From contig JACPUC010000029.1 in the NCBI GenBank assembly GCA_016192455.1, forward strand, positions 124,001 to 188,000: a stretch of DNA of 64,000 bases, read 5' to 3'. The translations under genes and the position numbers were made by a program. Below the pieces are notes generated by a model that did not search any database, was not told where the DNA came from, and worked only from the letters and a program-made list of their open reading frames with translations. This document shows, in pieces, positions 1-7,610 of the stretch (positions are counted from its first letter, which is position 1; the number at the start of each line of letters is the position of its first letter). The stretch is from Candidatus Tectimicrobiota bacterium (lineage in GTDB: Bacteria; JACPUC01).

Positions 1-94
1 ACGACCGCGTGCTGGTCTCCTCACCTGTCGGGGCCACGCCAGGGAGACCCCCGCGGGCCTGCCCGGTCCGCGCGCCGGCGCCGCGCCGCCGCGC

Positions 95-745
95 TCAGGC
101 TGCGGCGGGGCTGGCCAGGGCCTCGAGCGCCGCGGCATGCCCGCGGCGGAAGGCCGCAAGGTTGCGCTCCGCCGAGCCCTTCGGCGCCCGCTGCGCCACG
201 ATGGTCTCGATCTCCTCCGCCGCCACCTCGAGCCCGCCGCAGGCGGCCAGCGCTCCCAGCATGACGACGTTCATCGACATGTGGTGCCCCACCTCCTCGG
301 CGCGCGCCGTGGCATCGAAGGCCACCACCCCGGCGCCGAGCTGCCGCAGGTAGTCGATGATCCAGGGTGTCTCGGGGTAGCCCAGGGGGCGCGGCTCGGG
401 CGAGAAGATGTCGCGGCCCAGCGTCTCGAAGGTGGGCATGACGCGCCGCGTGTTCATGATCACCCTGCCGCCGCGCTTGGCGTAGAGCGCCCCCAGGCGC
501 AGCGTCTCCAGCGGCTCGAAGCCGACGAGGAGGTCCGCGCCGCCGTAAGGGATGAAGTTCGTGAACTCCTCCTGGTCGGCGGAGTAGCGGATTTCGGTGA
601 TCACCAGGGTGGCGCGATGGGCGGTCCCCAGGCAGTCCTTGGTGGAGATGGCGTATCCCTTGGAGGCCAACAGATCGGCCAAGATGCGGCTGAAGAGCAG
701 GATGCCGGAGCCGGAGAGGCCGGTGACGAGCACGTTGGTGATCAT
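95..745 (-). CDS. iorB: indolepyruvate ferredoxin oxidoreductase, beta subunit (IorB)
   Basis: A 216-residue cytoplasmic protein starting MITNVLVTGLSGSG, the Rossmann-like opening of the 2-oxoacid:ferredoxin oxidoreductase gamma/beta family. With IorA it would oxidatively decarboxylate aryl-pyruvates (indolepyruvate, phenylpyruvate) to aryl-acyl-CoA and pass electrons to ferredoxin. Seen here: the GxxGxG-like start, a GGADLLVGFEPLET segment and a C-terminal helical part typical of IorB. The ATG at 743-745 follows a GAGGGAGA ribosome site and lies 14 bases after the iorA stop, so the two genes are co-transcribed. Length matches the family (about 190-220). It is the last gene of a five-gene minus-strand operon. 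The family call is firm; the exact 2-oxoacid is not known. Confidence 0.9.
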   Translation of the reverse strand: MITNVLVTGLSGSGILLFSRILADLLASKGYAISTKDCLGTAHRATLVITEIRYSADQEEFTNFIPYGGADLLVGFEPLETLRLGALYAKRGGRVIMNTRRVMPTFETLGRDIFSPEPRPLGYPETPWIIDYLRQLGAGVVAFDATARAEEVGHHMSMNVVMLGALAACGGLEVAAEEIETIVAQRAPKGSAERNLAAFRRGHAAALEALASPAAA

Positions 746-759
746 GCTGGGTCTCCCTC

Positions 760-1959
760 TCAGGCGTCCGCGGGGTGGATGGCGTGCGGCCCGCACACTT
801 GCTCGCAGAGGCCGCAGCCGTTGCAGAAGGTCGGGTCGATGGAAAGGAGGTGATCGTCGCGCATGATGGCCAGGCAGCCGAGGGTGTCGAAGCACTCGCG
901 GCACTTGCCGTTGCGCATGTAGGTGCAGAGCTGCGGGTCGATCTCGTAGGTGCTGAAGTTGACCTTGCCGCGTCCCCCCAGGGCGCGCTCGGCGAGGATC
1001 GAGCAGGCCCGCCGGGTGATGACCATGGAGACGCCCTCGGCCGCCAGGGCGCGTTCGAGGGCCTTGCGCGTCGCCTTCAGGTCGAAGGGATCGACGACCT
1101 CGATGGGCTCGATGCCGATGGCCGCCGCGATCTTCTCGATGCTCAGGATGCCGGTCGTGTCTCGCTTGGCGGTGAGGCCGAAGGCGCCCGGATGCGGCTG
1201 CTGCCCGGTGGCGCCGATGCACTGGTTGTCGTAGAGGACGACGGTGAAGGAGGAGCCGTTGTAGACGGCATTGATCAGCTCGGGCAGGGCGGCGTGGAAG
1301 AAGGTGCCGTCGCCCATCTGCACCACCTGCTTGTCGCCCAGCTTCACGCGGTACATGCCGTGCGCCAGGCCGGGGCCGGCGCCCATGCAGATGATCGTGT
1401 GCATGGCGTCCCAGGGCGGGTAGATGGCGCGCTCGTAGCAGCCGATGTCGCCGTGCGACACGAAGTCCTCCTTGCAGACCCGGCGCAGGGCGCGCGTCAA
1501 GGCGTACATCGTCCCCATCTCCGGGCAGCCGGGGCAGAGCGCCCCTTGGGGACGCTTGGTGATCTGCTCGGCAACGAACGTCATCGCCTGCCGGCTGCGC
1601 TCCGGGGCAAGGAGCGGCGCGAAGGTCCGGCCGGTGAGCTGGGCCAACGGCTCGGCGACGTGCTCGGCGCTCAGCTCGTCGGTGGCCGGCAGGTGGCCGG
1701 TCTTCTTGCCGAGGATGCGGGCGTGCCGGTCGAGGTCCGCCGACAGGTCGCGCACGAAGGTCTCGATCACCGGCTCGATCTCTTCCACCACCAGCACCGT
1801 TTCGAGGCTCTTCAGCATGGCCTCGACCTTGCCGCGCGGCAGGGGGTTGGCGGCGCAGAGCTTCAGGGTGGCGACCTCGTCCGCCACGCCGAGCTGGGCG
1901 ATGGCCTCGGCGGCCGCCTGGTAGGCCATGCCGGAGCCGATGATCCCCAGCCGCTCGTG
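760..1959 (-). CDS. iorA: indolepyruvate ferredoxin oxidoreductase, alpha subunit, C-terminal part (after in-frame TGA)
   Basis: This is the second part of iorA. It continues the reading frame directly after a TGA at 1960-1962 with HERLGIIGSGMAYQAAAEA, a segment conserved in the middle of IorA; the first ATG after the stop is at 1927-1929. It holds the thiamine diphosphate-binding region (GDGTFFHAALPELINAVYN) and, at the C-terminus, cysteine motifs for two 4Fe-4S clusters (CRECFDTLGC, then CNGCGLCEQVC). Because the frame is unchanged across the stop and homology continues on both sides, the two parts are one gene interrupted by a single nonsense codon, a sequencing error, or read-through. On its own this piece lacks the pyrimidine-binding domain and should not be active. 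Restart at 1929 is possible but no good ribosome site precedes it. Confidence 0.85.
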   Translation of the reverse strand, partial: HERLGIIGSGMAYQAAAEAIAQLGVADEVATLKLCAANPLPRGKVEAMLKSLETVLVVEEIEPVIETFVRDLSADLDRHARILGKKTGHLPATDELSAEHVAEPLAQLTGRTFAPLLAPERSRQAMTFVAEQITKRPQGALCPGCPEMGTMYALTRALRRVCKEDFVSHGDIGCYERAIYPPWDAMHTIICMGAGPGLAHGMYRVKLGDKQVVQMGDGTFFHAALPELINAVYNGSSFTVVLYDNQCIGATGQQPHPGAFGLTAKRDTTGILSIEKIAAAIGIEPIEVVDPFDLKATRKALERALAAEGVSMVITRRACSILAERALGGRGKVNFSTYEIDPQLCTYMRNGKCRECFDTLGCLAIMRDDHLLSIDPTFCNGCGLCEQVCGPHAIHPADA

Positions 1960-2769
1960 TCAGTTGAGCTTCAGGCGGTGGTGCGGCATGGCGTCGATGG
2001 CCGTCTGCAGCTTCGGCAAGGTCTCGGCGTGGTACTTCTGGTGCCGCATCAAAACGGTGTTCTCCCAGCGCGGCCCCATCTCGGCGGACCACAGGAGGGG
2101 GTTCTTCTCGAAGCGCGGCTGGCGTTTCCAGGGGGCGGAATCGATCGGCCCCAGCGTCACGAGGCCGCGGCCATAGAGGAGCTGCCGCACCAGGCGCAGC
2201 ATCACCGGCGCCTGCACCTCTTCGGAGAGGGCGAAGGCGTAGCAGGCGAGGTCCTTGGCGTCCTGGTAGCTCGCCGGTTCGAGGACGGCCATCTCGGCGG
2301 CCACGCCGAGCCAGCGCGCATCCCCTTCGCTCGACGAGGTGTTGGCGCCCGGGTCGTCCCCCACCGCCAGCACCAGACCTCCGGGCGTGCGCATGGTGTA
2401 GGAGCAGAGGAGGGGGTCCATGACCCAGTTCATGCCGTTGTTCTTGAAGATCGCCATGGCGCGCACGCCGCACATGGCCGCCCCCAGGGCCGCCTCGAAG
2501 GCGACCTTCTCGTTGCTGGACCATTCGGCGTGGAAGTCGTAGGCGCGGGCCGCCTGGGCGAGGTTCTCGAGGATGTAGGTGGCGGGCGAGCCGGGGTAGG
2601 AGGTAGCGAGGCCGATGCCCGCTTCAAGAGCGCCGCGGGCCACCGCTTCGCAGCCGCTGAGGAGGACCGTGTCGCCGGGCTGGCCGCCGATGACCGCGTG
2701 GCTCTCCCACTTCTTGTTGGTCTTCTCGGCGTACTGTCCCTGCCCGGCGCGAATGGAACTCTTGCTCAC
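1960..2769 (-). CDS. iorA: indolepyruvate ferredoxin oxidoreductase, alpha subunit, N-terminal part
   Basis: This is the first part of iorA, about 269 residues, ending in KLN then TGA. It carries the pyruvate:ferredoxin oxidoreductase domain I hallmarks: TSYPGSPATYILE near the start, EWSSNEKVAFEAALGAA and the GDDPGANTSSSEGD loop. The start is taken as GTG at 2767-2769 because AGGAGAGG lies just before it; an in-frame ATG at 2793 is also possible. An intact IorA is 600-700 residues with TPP and two 4Fe-4S clusters; here those sit in the following segment. About 170 bases separate it from the upstream 2Fe-2S subunit gene on the same strand, so it is probably in the same transcript. See the separate finding on the TGA codon. 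Confidence 0.85.
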   Translation of the reverse strand: MSKSSIRAGQGQYAEKTNKKWESHAVIGGQPGDTVLLSGCEAVARGALEAGIGLATSYPGSPATYILENLAQAARAYDFHAEWSSNEKVAFEAALGAAMCGVRAMAIFKNNGMNWVMDPLLCSYTMRTPGGLVLAVGDDPGANTSSSEGDARWLGVAAEMAVLEPASYQDAKDLACYAFALSEEVQAPVMLRLVRQLLYGRGLVTLGPIDSAPWKRQPRFEKNPLLWSAEMGPRWENTVLMRHQKYHAETLPKLQTAIDAMPHHRLKLN

Positions 2770-2939
2770 GACCCCTCTCCTTGCTCTATCCAAACTGCGC
2801 GCACGGCGCCCGCCTGCATCGCAAAGCCTCCTGCGACCGGCAACGCCGTTCCCCTCCCCGCCACACTCCGAGCTTCTTCAGATCGAGCCGCGCGCGGCGC
2901 GCGACCATGTGGGTCCGGGCCGGGGCGGCGCCTCGCCGC

Positions 2940-3473
2940 TCAGTGACCCGACGCGGCGGCGGGCGCGGGCTGCGGCGCGCCGCTGTTCGCGGCCAGCAGA
3001 ATGGCCTCGATGATCTTCATGTAGCCGGTGCAGCGGCAGAGCGTGCCGGAGATGGCCTCGCGCACCTGGACCTCGCTCGGCCGCGGTACGCGCTCGAGGA
3101 AGGCCTTGGCGGTAAGGATCATGCCGGGGGTGCAGATGCCGCACTGGGTGGCGCCGGCTTGAATCCAGGCCTCCTGGAGAGGATGCAGCACGGCTCCCCT
3201 GGCCAAGCCCTCGATGGTGGTGATGTCGCGCCCGCCGCAGCGCGCCGCGAACATCAGGCAGGCGTACATCGCCTCGCCGTCGACAAGCACGGTGCAGAGG
3301 CCGCAGTCGCCGTTCGTGCAGCCCGCCTTGGTGCCGGTGAGCAGGAGCCGCTCGCGGATGACGGTGAGCAAGGTGTCGTGGCCGCGCACCGCCAGGGTGT
3401 GCTCCTCCCCATTCACCCGCAGGGTGAGGGGCGCCTCGGGGGCGCGCTCGATACCGTCGCCGGCTGGCGTCAT
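2940..3473 (-). CDS. molybdenum hydroxylase small subunit, two 2Fe-2S clusters (4-hydroxybenzoyl-CoA reductase gamma-like)
   Basis: A 177-residue iron-sulfur subunit of the xanthine dehydrogenase family. An N-terminal plant-type ferredoxin domain shows the motif GCTNGDCGLCTVL with a further cysteine in YACLMF; the C-terminal helical domain shows CGICTPGM and CRCTGY, which bind the second 2Fe-2S cluster near the molybdopterin. It shuttles electrons between the FAD subunit and the molybdenum subunit. Start ATG at 3471-3473 is preceded by GGGAGGGAG. It lies about 107 bases downstream of the FAD subunit gene. The C-terminal tail is Ala/Pro-rich and not conserved. Family assignment is certain; substrate depends on the partner subunits. 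Confidence 0.93.
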   Translation of the reverse strand: MTPAGDGIERAPEAPLTLRVNGEEHTLAVRGHDTLLTVIRERLLLTGTKAGCTNGDCGLCTVLVDGEAMYACLMFAARCGGRDITTIEGLARGAVLHPLQEAWIQAGATQCGICTPGMILTAKAFLERVPRPSEVQVREAISGTLCRCTGYMKIIEAILLAANSGAPQPAPAAASGH

Positions 3474-3580
3474 GCTCTCCCTCCCGTCGCCTGGTCGTTC
3501 ATCGTGATCCGCTCTCCCGCGGCCCCTCCCGGAGAAGAAGAGGAGAGACCCTGGAATGGAAAAGTTTAGGCCGAGGAGGC

Positions 3581-4582
3581 TCAGCCTGAAGAAGCCCGCC
3601 GCCGCGCCAGCAGGTCGCCCAGGAGGCGACGCGCCAGCACCTTGGCGATGTGCCGGCGGTAGGCGGGCGCGCCGAAACTCACGTTGCGCACCGGCTTGGC
3701 GTGCTTGGCCACCAGGGCGGCGGCTTCGGCAACGCTCCTCTCCCCCGCCCCGGCGGCTTCCAGCAGGGCTTCCGCCTCGGGCACGCGGATGGGCATGCCG
3801 CTCACCGCTCCCAGGACGATGCGCAGGCGCCCCGCGGCGCCGTTCGTCCATCCCCGCGCCGCCACGGCGAGGGAGACGAGGGGGTAATCGATGGACCGGC
3901 GGTGCGCATGCTTGGCGAAGGCGGCAACGTCGCCCTCGCCGAGTGGCCGCACAAGCACGGCGCTGATCAGCTCCCCCGCGGCGAGGGTGAAGGGGAAGGC
4001 CGCATCGCCGGAGTAGAGCTCGTCGATTCCCATGCGGCGCTCGCCCTGCCTCCCCTGCACGATGAGCTCCGCCTCCAAGCTCATCAGGATGGGGGCGAGA
4101 TCGCTGCGGTAGGCGGCGTAGCAGACGGCCTCCTGATCCACCACGTGGCAGAGGCTGCCGCCGGCCTTGTAGCAGGGCTCCTTGGCCTGGCGCCAGAGCG
4201 CCGTGCGGTTGTACCACCAGCACATCGTCTCCTGGCAGAGGTTGCCGCCCAGGCTGCCCATGTTGCGGATTTGCGGCGCCCCGACGCGCTGCGCCGCCTC
4301 GGCCAGCACCGGCGCCGCCTCCGCCACCAGCGGCGAGCGCTCGAGGGCGCTGATCGTCACCGCCGCGCCGAGGCGCAGCGTGCCATCGGCCAGGCGCTCG
4401 ATCTGGCGCATGCCCGGCAGGTCGGTGAGGTCGACGAGGGAGCGCGGCGTCGCCACGCCCTGCTTCATGCGCAGGTAGAGCTCCGTGCCGCCGGCGATGG
4501 GGGCCGCCTGCCGCTCGTGCAGCAGGGCGCAGGCCTCCTGGTACTCCCGCGGGCGCACGTGCCGCACACCTGGTGAGATCAT
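3581..4582 (-). CDS. molybdenum hydroxylase FAD subunit with extra 4Fe-4S insertion (4-hydroxybenzoyl-CoA reductase beta-like)
   Basis: A 333-residue FAD-binding subunit (CoxM/PCMH type). AGGTELYLRMKQG and GSLGGNLCQETM are the two flavin-binding loops. Directly after the second loop is an insertion with four well-spaced cysteines (GGNLC, ETMC, EPCYKAGGSLC, EAVCYA). In this superfamily such an insertion is known from the beta subunit of 4-hydroxybenzoyl-CoA reductase (HcrB), where it binds an additional 4Fe-4S cluster so that ferredoxin can drive substrate reduction. Its ATG overlaps the stop of the large-subunit gene by four bases (ATGA), showing translational coupling. The HBCR-like class is well supported by the insertion; whether the substrate is 4-hydroxybenzoyl-CoA is inferred only. 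Confidence 0.88.
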   Translation of the reverse strand: MISPGVRHVRPREYQEACALLHERQAAPIAGGTELYLRMKQGVATPRSLVDLTDLPGMRQIERLADGTLRLGAAVTISALERSPLVAEAAPVLAEAAQRVGAPQIRNMGSLGGNLCQETMCWWYNRTALWRQAKEPCYKAGGSLCHVVDQEAVCYAAYRSDLAPILMSLEAELIVQGRQGERRMGIDELYSGDAAFPFTLAAGELISAVLVRPLGEGDVAAFAKHAHRRSIDYPLVSLAVAARGWTNGAAGRLRIVLGAVSGMPIRVPEAEALLEAAGAGERSVAEAAALVAKHAKPVRNVSFGAPAYRRHIAKVLARRLLGDLLARRRASSG

Positions 4583-6990
4583 GCGCGCTCCTCCCGCCGC
4601 GAGCGGCCGTTGCCGCGCCCGTCCGCCCCTCCGGACCGCCGACGCGCCGCGGGGTCGTTGAAGAAGGGATGGTCGAGGTAGTTCGCGCCGTACGTCTCTT
4701 GCAGCGCCTTGACGACCTTGTCGGGCGTAATCGGCAGGTGACGGAACCAGATGCCCGTGGCGTCGTAAATGGCGTTGACGATGGAGGGGAGGGTGGAAAT
4801 CTGCGTCCCCTCGCCGGACTCCTTGGCGCCGTACGGGCCGAACTGGTCATCCGTCTCGATGTGGAAGTGCTCCGAGCGCTGCGGCGACTCCATGGAGGTG
4901 GGGAGGCCGTAGTCGGTGAAGTTGGGCGTGAGGAGCAGGCCGTCCACGGTCTCCAGGTTCTCGAATAACGCCTGCCCCAGGCCGCCGGCCACCGAGCCGT
5001 CAAGCTGCCCCTCGACAAGGGTGGGGTTGATCGGGTAGCCGCAGTCGTGCGCCGAGGCGAAGTGCAGCACGCTGATCTCGCCGGTCTCCAGATCGACCTC
5101 GACTTCCGATCCCTGGGTGGTGAAGGAGTAGGAGCCGGAGAGGTTGCCATAGCCGGAGGTGAGCTGCTTCGGGTCGCCGAAGTGGGCGGTGAACTCGGCC
5201 GGCGTGGCGGAGCCGTGGGCCATGAGGGGTTTCGTCTCCTTGTAGTAGCAGAGGCGCACGCCGTGCAGGAACGACACGCCGCGGTCCTCGTTCCCCCGCA
5301 CCACGATGCGGCCCTCCTTGCAGATGAGGTCGCCGGGGGCGCATTCGATCTCCTTCGAGACGGCCTCGAAGAGCTGGCGGCGGATTTCGGCGGCGGCGGT
5401 GCGCACCGCTGCTCCCGTGGTGAAGGTGACGCGGCTGCCATAGGTGCCGGGGTCGAAGATAAGGAAATCGCTGTCCTGCAGGGTGGTCTGGATGTCGTCC
5501 ATGGTGAGGCCGAGCTCCTCGGCGAGAATCTGGGCCAGCACGGTGTTCGACCCCTGCCCCACGTCGGGGGAGCCGTGCAGCAGGTGCACCTTGCCGTCCT
5601 CGTGCACGCGGATGACGGCGGTGGAGGCGTCGTGACCGCCCATGCGGCTGCCGGAGCTGAGCGAGCCGCAGCCGAGGCCGATGCCGCGCACCTTCGCGCC
5701 CCGGCGCCGCAGGGTGCCGTGGGTATGCGTCCAGTCCACCGCCTCGGCGGCGAGCTCGAGGCTCTCGGTCAGGCCGCAGCTCGTCACCACGAAGCCGTTG
5801 GCAAGCTTGTCGCCCTGCCGCACCCTGTTGCGCATGCGGATGTCCAGCGGGTCGAGGCCCAGGTCGCGGCCCAGGGCATCAAGCTGGCTCTCGGCGGCGA
5901 AGCGCATCTGCGGGATGCCATGACCGCGCAGGGCGCCGGAGAACGGCTTGTTGGTGTACACCCGGTCGGCGTCGTAGCGCAGGTTGGGCACCTTGAAGGG
6001 GAGGCTGAGGAAGGCGCCGGCTAGGTAGATGCTCATGTGGCCGACGCCCGCGTAGGCGCCGCCATCGGCGATCAGACGGCAGCGGTAGCCGAGGAGCGTG
6101 CCGTCCCGGCGGGCGGCGACGGCGAGGCGGATGCGCATGGGGTGGCGCCGGTAGGCCGACAGGAAGACCTCCTCCATGTCGCAGGTGATCTTCACCGGCT
6201 TGCCCGTCATCTTGGACAGCATGACCGCCGAGAAGTCGAGGTCGAAGGGCTCGTGCTTGCCGCCGAAGCCGCCGCCCACGTGCGGCTGGATGATGCGGAG
6301 CTGACTCGGCTTCATGCCGAGGCCGCGCGCCAGGTTGCGATAGATGATGTAGGGGCTCTGCTTGGCGGCCCACAGCGTCGCCCGATCGGTCACCACCTCG
6401 TAGCGCGCCACGATGGCGAACGGCTCGAGGTAGCCGTGCATGATGGCCTGGGTGCTGAAGGAATCCTCGCGCACGTGGTCGGCGACGCGAAAGGCCTCCT
6501 CGATGTCGCCGAAGTTGAAGCGGCAGATGGCGCTGACGTTGTTCTCGGCATGCTCGTGCAGGCGGGGCGCGCCGGGTTTCATCGCCTCCTCGGGGTCGAA
6601 GACCGCCGGCAGCTCCTCATAGTCGATCCGCACGAGGTCCGCCGCCTCGGCCGCCAGGTCCTTGTCGGTTGCGGCAACCGCCGCCACCCCCTCGCCGATG
6701 TAGCGCACCTTGTCGATCGGCAGGGCGCGCCGATCCTGGGTGGGCTTCGTGAAGCCGAACTTCACATCGGGGAAATCGCGGCCCGTCACCACGGCCTTCA
6801 CCCCGCGCCGCCGCAGGGCCGCGCCGGCGTCGATGTGGACGATGCGCGCGTGGGCGTGGGGGCTGCGAATGACCTTGCCGTAGAGCATGCCCGGCAGGAT
6901 CACGTCATCGGCGTAGAGGGCGTGCCCCGTCACCTTCTCGCGCGCATCAATGCGCGCCACGCGCTGGCCAACGACACGGTACGCTCTCAT
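4579..6990 (-). CDS. molybdenum hydroxylase large subunit, molybdopterin-binding (4-hydroxybenzoyl-CoA reductase alpha-like)
   Basis: An 803-residue catalytic subunit of the xanthine dehydrogenase/CO dehydrogenase family. It opens with the a/b hammerhead domain (VTGHALYADDVILPGMLYGKV style) and shows the molybdopterin motifs GGGFGGKHEP, SGALRGHGIPQ, GSPDVGQGSNTV and, near the C-terminus, GAKESGEGTQI, whose glutamate is the family's catalytic base. The CO-dehydrogenase signature loop AYRCSFR is absent, so it is not a form I CO dehydrogenase. Together with the FAD subunit insertion this favours a 4-hydroxybenzoyl-CoA reductase or related aromatic-CoA dehydroxylase/hydroxylase. ATG at 6988-6990 follows GGGAGAGGG. 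It is the first gene of the operon that continues into iorAB. Confidence 0.88.
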   Translation of the reverse strand: MRAYRVVGQRVARIDAREKVTGHALYADDVILPGMLYGKVIRSPHAHARIVHIDAGAALRRRGVKAVVTGRDFPDVKFGFTKPTQDRRALPIDKVRYIGEGVAAVAATDKDLAAEAADLVRIDYEELPAVFDPEEAMKPGAPRLHEHAENNVSAICRFNFGDIEEAFRVADHVREDSFSTQAIMHGYLEPFAIVARYEVVTDRATLWAAKQSPYIIYRNLARGLGMKPSQLRIIQPHVGGGFGGKHEPFDLDFSAVMLSKMTGKPVKITCDMEEVFLSAYRRHPMRIRLAVAARRDGTLLGYRCRLIADGGAYAGVGHMSIYLAGAFLSLPFKVPNLRYDADRVYTNKPFSGALRGHGIPQMRFAAESQLDALGRDLGLDPLDIRMRNRVRQGDKLANGFVVTSCGLTESLELAAEAVDWTHTHGTLRRRGAKVRGIGLGCGSLSSGSRMGGHDASTAVIRVHEDGKVHLLHGSPDVGQGSNTVLAQILAEELGLTMDDIQTTLQDSDFLIFDPGTYGSRVTFTTGAAVRTAAAEIRRQLFEAVSKEIECAPGDLICKEGRIVVRGNEDRGVSFLHGVRLCYYKETKPLMAHGSATPAEFTAHFGDPKQLTSGYGNLSGSYSFTTQGSEVEVDLETGEISVLHFASAHDCGYPINPTLVEGQLDGSVAGGLGQALFENLETVDGLLLTPNFTDYGLPTSMESPQRSEHFHIETDDQFGPYGAKESGEGTQISTLPSIVNAIYDATGIWFRHLPITPDKVVKALQETYGANYLDHPFFNDPAARRRSGGADGRGNGRSRREERA

Positions 6991-7610
6991 CGTCTGCCCT
7001 CTCCCGCCTCAGCCGGCGCCGCGGGGACCCGCCAGGTCCGGGCAGCCGCCGGTGGTCTCTGGAGTGCCGCGATCCGTCGGGCAACCGCCGCCCCGGTCCC
7101 ACCTCGGGGTCCGCGCGCCGCCCGGCGCTGCGCCGCTTGCCAGGCGGCCCCGATCTCTCTCCGTCTCCGTGGTCCAACCGGCCCGCTGCGGCCAATTGCC
7201 GGCGCGCGGTCAGCTCACCGCGGGCGCGGCATCCTCCCCCTCGGCGCGCAGCAGGTGCGGCGTATCTGAAGACTCAACGCCTTCCGTCGCATGAGAGCAT
7301 GCTCGAGAGCGCCGCGCGGTCAGAGTAGCATGGAGAGGCGGGACCGGAAGTCTGTAAGGTGTAGGATCAGGGATGAGCCAGGATTGTTCATTGATGGAGA
7401 TCAAGGCTTGGAAAGAATTTTTACAGGGCTTAGCGGTTTATGGCCTGAAGAAGACCCACAGTTGTCAGGTAACTTGTTGTAAAGAAAGGGTTTGCGACAC
7501 CACGGGGCGGCGGTGCCGGAAGCGCAGGCGAGCGCCCTTGAAGCCCAGCTCCGGCAGCGGCGCGGCGACGCCATGCGCACGGGGGCGCGGATGCGGCGAC
7601 GCTGCGTTGT
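6991..7610. other. intergenic region without a recognisable gene
   Basis: About 620 bases separate the start of the molybdenum hydroxylase operon from the 3' end of the histidine kinase gene. Open frames here are short and have no family features. The part at about 7370-7500 is clearly AT-richer than the surroundings and is the likely site of the operon promoter (reading leftward), but no convincing -35/-10 or sigma-54 motif could be picked out. Confidence 0.5.

Noticed and set aside
1900-1962. Selenocysteine insertion signal after the iorA TGA
   Set aside because: Only a 4-bp helix can be drawn after the stop, without the usual apical loop, and IorA is not a known selenoprotein.
775-2946. 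A 723-codon open frame on the plus strand opposite iorA
   Set aside because: It is antisense to well-supported iorA/iorB reading frames, rich in His/Gly/Arg/Ala typical of GC-rich shadow frames, and has no family motifs.
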